Source: Parapontixanthobacter aurantiacus
Lineage (GTDB): Bacteria; Pseudomonadota; Alphaproteobacteria; Sphingomonadales; Sphingomonadaceae
Direction: 5' to 3'
Assembly (NCBI RefSeq): GCF_009827635.1
Contig: NZ_WTYW01000001.1
Coordinates: 824,001 to 888,000, forward strand
DNA: 64,000 nt
Below, in pieces: positions 61,106 to 64,000 of this stretch; position 1 is the first letter of the stretch; every line of letters begins with the position of its first letter. Both the position numbers and the translations under genes were made by a program. The notes under the pieces were generated by a model. The model did not search any database. It was not told the DNA's origin and saw nothing but the letters and a program-made list of their open reading frames with translations.

Positions 61106-62218
61106 TCAATCCAGTCCCCGCCGATGTGTGCGCCGGTTCCAGTGGTAGACCTGCATCAGGATGCCGATGCAGATCATGTTGGTCAGCATGGACGATCCGC
61201 CATGGCTCATGAAAGGCAGGGGAATGCCAACCACCGGCGCCAGGCCCATCACCATCATCAGATTAATGGCCACGTAGAAGAAGATCGTCGCCACCATTCC
61301 CGCAGCGAGCAACCGGGCAAACCGGTCCTCGGAATTGCTCGCGACTTTCCAGCCCCAGCGCAGGATCAGGGCAAAGATCCCGATGACGAGCAGGCCGCCG
61401 ATAAAGCCCCATTCCTCCGCCATGGTGGCGAAAACGAAGTCGGTCTGCGGTTCGGGCAGATAATTGAGGTGGCTCTGCGAACCCTGGTTGAACCCCTTGC
61501 CGGTAAGCCCGCCCGAGCCGATCGCGATCTTCGACTGGGTGATGTGATAGCCTGAGCCTAGCGGATCGCTTTCCGGATCGAGGAAGGTGGTCACGCGGCG
61601 TTGCTGATAAGGCTGAAGGGCGAAGGTATAGAGCACGGGGATGGCGGCTAGTCCGGCGATCCCGGACGTTACGAACCAGCGCATCGGCAAGCCGGCAAGG
61701 AACATCACCACGACGCCGCCGAAGGCGAGGGCGAGCGACGTCCCGAGGTCTGGCTGCAACAGTACGAGCGCCATGGGCAGAGCAATGATCGCGCCAGCCG
61801 GAACCAGTGCCCGCCAAGTACCGACCATGCCGACTGGCAAGGTGTCGTAGAAGCGCGCAAGGGTCAGCACGATCGCAGGCTTCATCAATTCGGACGGCTG
61901 AAGGGTCATGAAACCAAGATTGAGCCAGCGCTGGCTTCCGCCTCCGACGAAGCCGATAGCCTCGACGGCCACGAGCAGCAGCAGGATGATCAGATAGATC
62001 GGATAGGCGAGAAGCTTCATCGCATCGCGCGTGAAGAAAGTGATGATTACCGCCATCACCAGGAAGATGCCGAACCGTATCAGATGCGATTGCGCAAACG
62101 GCTGCATGTTGCCGCCTGCCGCGGAAAAGAGCACTGCCGCGCCGAAGCTTGCCAGCACAAAGAGCGGTATGAGCATCTGCCAGGGTTGGCGTGCGATCGG
62201 AGCGGGGACGATGCTCAC
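61106..62218 (-). CDS. rodA: Rod shape-determining peptidoglycan glycosyltransferase RodA
   Basis: SEDS-family glycosyltransferase that polymerises lipid II for cell elongation with PBP2. The 370 residues, from a GTG at 62218 overlapping the mrdA stop (GTGA), have about ten membrane segments. Family motifs: GGSQRWLNLGFMTLQPSELMK, LLQPDLGTSLALAFGG, GKGFNQGSQSHLNYLPEPQTDFVF, GIPLPFMSHGGSSML. It ends about 110 bp from the tRNA-Lys. Confidence 0.96.
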   Translation of the reverse strand: MSIVPAPIARQPWQMLIPLFVLASFGAAVLFSAAGGNMQPFAQSHLIRFGIFLVMAVIITFFTRDAMKLLAYPIYLIILLLLVAVEAIGFVGGGSQRWLNLGFMTLQPSELMKPAIVLTLARFYDTLPVGMVGTWRALVPAGAIIALPMALVLLQPDLGTSLALAFGGVVVMFLAGLPMRWFVTSGIAGLAAIPVLYTFALQPYQQRRVTTFLDPESDPLGSGYHITQSKIAIGSGGLTGKGFNQGSQSHLNYLPEPQTDFVFATMAEEWGFIGGLLVIGIFALILRWGWKVASNSEDRFARLLAAGMVATIFFYVAINLMMVMGLAPVVGIPLPFMSHGGSSMLTNMICIGILMQVYHWNRRTHRRGLD

Positions 62219-64000
62219 GTCGTTGGCCGACCCTGCGTGTCGCCGGGCGCGAAGGGGTCCTCGCGCGGGGTGATAACGCCGTCGGCCATGGATTCCGACT
62301 GGCGAACGGCGAGCCGGGCCTCGGCTTCGACCTGCGCGAAGATGTCTTCTTCGCGCCGCGGCACGGGGGGAACTGTCTCGCCTGCCTCGGCCGCATAGGC
62401 AGCATATTGCTTGTTCAGGCGCTCCTGAGCGGTGCCGCCCCACTGCTTTTCCAGCGCCAGCAGTGCGTCCATCCCCTTCTGCGGATCGAACAGATAGGTC
62501 ATTACGTCGCGTGCGATCGGATAGGCAGCGCCCGATCCTCCGCCATGTTCGATCACCACCGCCCCGGCATAGCGCGGCTTGTCAAACGGGGCGAAGAAGA
62601 TGAAGAGCCCGTGGTCGCGAAATTTCCACGGTCCGCTCTTGCCGTCCGAAAGGCTCAATCCGACGACCTGCGCCGTCCCGGTCTTGCCTGCCATGAGGAC
62701 TTCCTCCACCGGCAGGCGCGCCCGCCCGGCGGTCCCCGGCCCATTGACGACGTCGCTCATCGCCTGACGCACATAGGCCTTGTATTCAGGGGACACGCCC
62801 ATGCTTTCGAACTTCGGTGTGCTTCCGTCGAGGACGAGGCGCGGCATGACGATCTCGCTCGTCGCGAGGCGCGAGGCCATCACGGCAAGCTGCAACGGGC
62901 TGGCGAGCATATAGCCCTGGCCGATCGTCGCATTCACCGTATCGAAGGCCTGCCATTCGCGTTCGAACTTGTTGAACTTCCACTCGGGATCCGGGACCGT
63001 GCCGTAGAACTGTGTCGTAACGGGCAGGGGGAACTCCTGCCCCATCCCGTAACGGCGGGCCATGGTAGCGATCGGGTCCATCCCGATAGCCTGCGCGAAG
63101 TGGTAGAAATAGACGTCGCAGGACTGATAGATGCCCTTGGCGAGATCGACGCGCCCGTGACCGCGCCTGTTCCAACAGCGAAAGACGCGATTGCCGACCC
63201 GCAGACCGCCGCCGCAAAAAACGCTCTCGTTGGGTTTGAGGCCCGCCTTGAGAAAGGCCATGCCGACCATCGGCTTGACGGTCGAGCCGGGCGGATAAAG
63301 GCCGGACAGAACCTTGTTGCGCAAAGGCACGCGCACATCGTCGCGCAGCATGGAATATTCGAGGCTACCGATGCCGGCGGAAAAGCTGTTCGGGTCGAAA
63401 CTCGGCATGGAGGCCATGCAGAGTAGATCCCCCGTCAGACAATCCATCACGACCACCGACCCGGATTCGAGGCCGATGCGCCGCGCCGCATAGTCCTGCA
63501 GCGGGCCGTCGATCGTCAGCTTGACGGGATCGCCCTGAATGTCGTCGCGCGTTTCGAGATCGCGCACGATTCGACCGGAAGCGGTCACTTCGACCCGCCG
63601 CGCCCCTGGCTCCCCGCGCAGCTGTCGCTCGAACTGTTTCTCCAGACCGTCCTTGCCGATCTTGTAACCCGGCGTGATGAGAAGGGGGTTGTTGTCCTCC
63701 TCATATTCTTCGGCGGAGGCTGGTCCGACATAACCGATAAGGTGGCCCACCGACGGGCCAGTCGGGTAGAAGCGCGAAAATCCGCGCTGCGGCACGACGC
63801 CGGGAAGGTCGGGAAGACGGACACTGATCGCAGCGAATTGCTCGTAATCGACGCCGGTCGAGACCTCGACGGGCTGGAACGGGCGCGCCTCGTCGATGCG
63901 CGCATTGAGATCGGCCATCTGGTCGGGACCGAAATCGAGGATTTCGCCCAATGTCCTGACCGTGTCTTCGCGATCCGCAAGCCGTTCGGGAATGACGTCG
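62215..64000 (-). CDS. mrdA: Penicillin-binding protein 2, 5' part cut by window edge
   Basis: Elongation transpeptidase paired with RodA. The 594 visible codons lack the N-terminal membrane anchor, which lies beyond base 64000. Present are the pedestal (FYPTGPSVGHLIGYVG), the transpeptidase motifs SxxK (YPPGSTVKPMVGMAF), SxD (YQSCDVYFYHF) and KTG (VLMAGKTGTAQVV), and a long C-terminal tail rich in Glu and Pro (VPPVPRREEDIFAQVEAEAR). The stop overlaps the rodA GTG by 4 bp. Confidence 0.96.
   Translation of the reverse strand, partial: DVIPERLADREDTVRTLGEILDFGPDQMADLNARIDEARPFQPVEVSTGVDYEQFAAISVRLPDLPGVVPQRGFSRFYPTGPSVGHLIGYVGPASAEEYEEDNNPLLITPGYKIGKDGLEKQFERQLRGEPGARRVEVTASGRIVRDLETRDDIQGDPVKLTIDGPLQDYAARRIGLESGSVVVMDCLTGDLLCMASMPSFDPNSFSAGIGSLEYSMLRDDVRVPLRNKVLSGLYPPGSTVKPMVGMAFLKAGLKPNESVFCGGGLRVGNRVFRCWNRRGHGRVDLAKGIYQSCDVYFYHFAQAIGMDPIATMARRYGMGQEFPLPVTTQFYGTVPDPEWKFNKFEREWQAFDTVNATIGQGYMLASPLQLAVMASRLATSEIVMPRLVLDGSTPKFESMGVSPEYKAYVRQAMSDVVNGPGTAGRARLPVEEVLMAGKTGTAQVVGLSLSDGKSGPWKFRDHGLFIFFAPFDKPRYAGAVVIEHGGGSGAAYPIARDVMTYLFDPQKGMDALLALEKQWGGTAQERLNKQYAAYAAEAGETVPPVPRREEDIFAQVEAEARLAVRQSESMADGVITPREDPFAPGDTQGRPTT

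Overview
The window is a chromosome segment from a GC-rich alphaproteobacterium, most likely an Erythrobacter/Qipengyuania-type member of the Sphingomonadales. The evidence is the codon use, the PEPxxWA-CTERM protein, the RibB with a degenerate RibA-like domain, the COQ4 protein and the gene orders rpiB-glyA-nrdR-trmJ and yqeY-dnaG-rpoD. Two thirds of it is core housekeeping sequence. Bases ~40803-60966 are a mobile element inserted in a tRNA-Lys gene.

Left part (1-40650). On the minus strand ilvB-ilvN-ilvC (ilvC runs off the left edge) make branched-chain amino acids. miaA and serB are divergent with overlapping starts. coq4, a nitroreductase, purL and a membrane protein follow. A plus-strand run xseB-ispA-coaD-cyclophilin-queA, interrupted by an opposed TauE-type gene, leads to tgt; queA and tgt both serve queuosine synthesis. 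Next come an S9 peptidase, rpsD, a chorismate mutase and the minus-strand operon rpiB-glyA-(small membrane protein)-nrdR-trmJ. A pyruvyl-transferase-like gene and the operon yqeY-dnaG-rpoD follow. carA and carB are separated by an AT-richer foreign-looking gene that overlaps both. greA, a GNAT/DUF4170 pair, a cluster of small envelope or stress-type proteins, eno and the riboflavin pair ribBX-ribH complete this part. ribBX has a fused N-terminal helix-turn-helix domain, and two matching 16-bp palindromes stand 30 bp apart upstream of it.

Mobile element (~40803-60966, 20.1 kb). A 47-bp imperfect direct repeat of the 3' half of tRNA-Lys(CTT) bounds it, with a P4-type tyrosine integrase just inside the left end. 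A replication module follows (AlpA-like HTH, small proteins, CHC2/Toprim primase, DUF3987 ATPase). Next is AT-richer cargo: a FeeM-type N-acyltransferase, a PEPxxWA-CTERM protein, exported proteins, an XRE regulator with paired operators, and lipoproteins. A tightly overlapping operon then encodes a ribbon-helix-helix protein, a coiled-coil protein, a 1600-residue phage-type polyvalent protein (nuclease-like, polyvalent and M15 peptidase-like parts separated by PPPPPGF motifs), and small proteins including a DUF5681 member. A DUF4062/TIR-like gene sits by the right end. I see no capsid, portal, large terminase or tail gene. The element therefore looks like a phage satellite, or a reduced prophage, that keeps its own injected or ejection proteins. 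It is the most unusual part of the window.

Right part (60921-64000). The intact tRNA-Lys(CTT) and the minus-strand pair mrdA(PBP2)-rodA for cell elongation; mrdA runs off the right edge.
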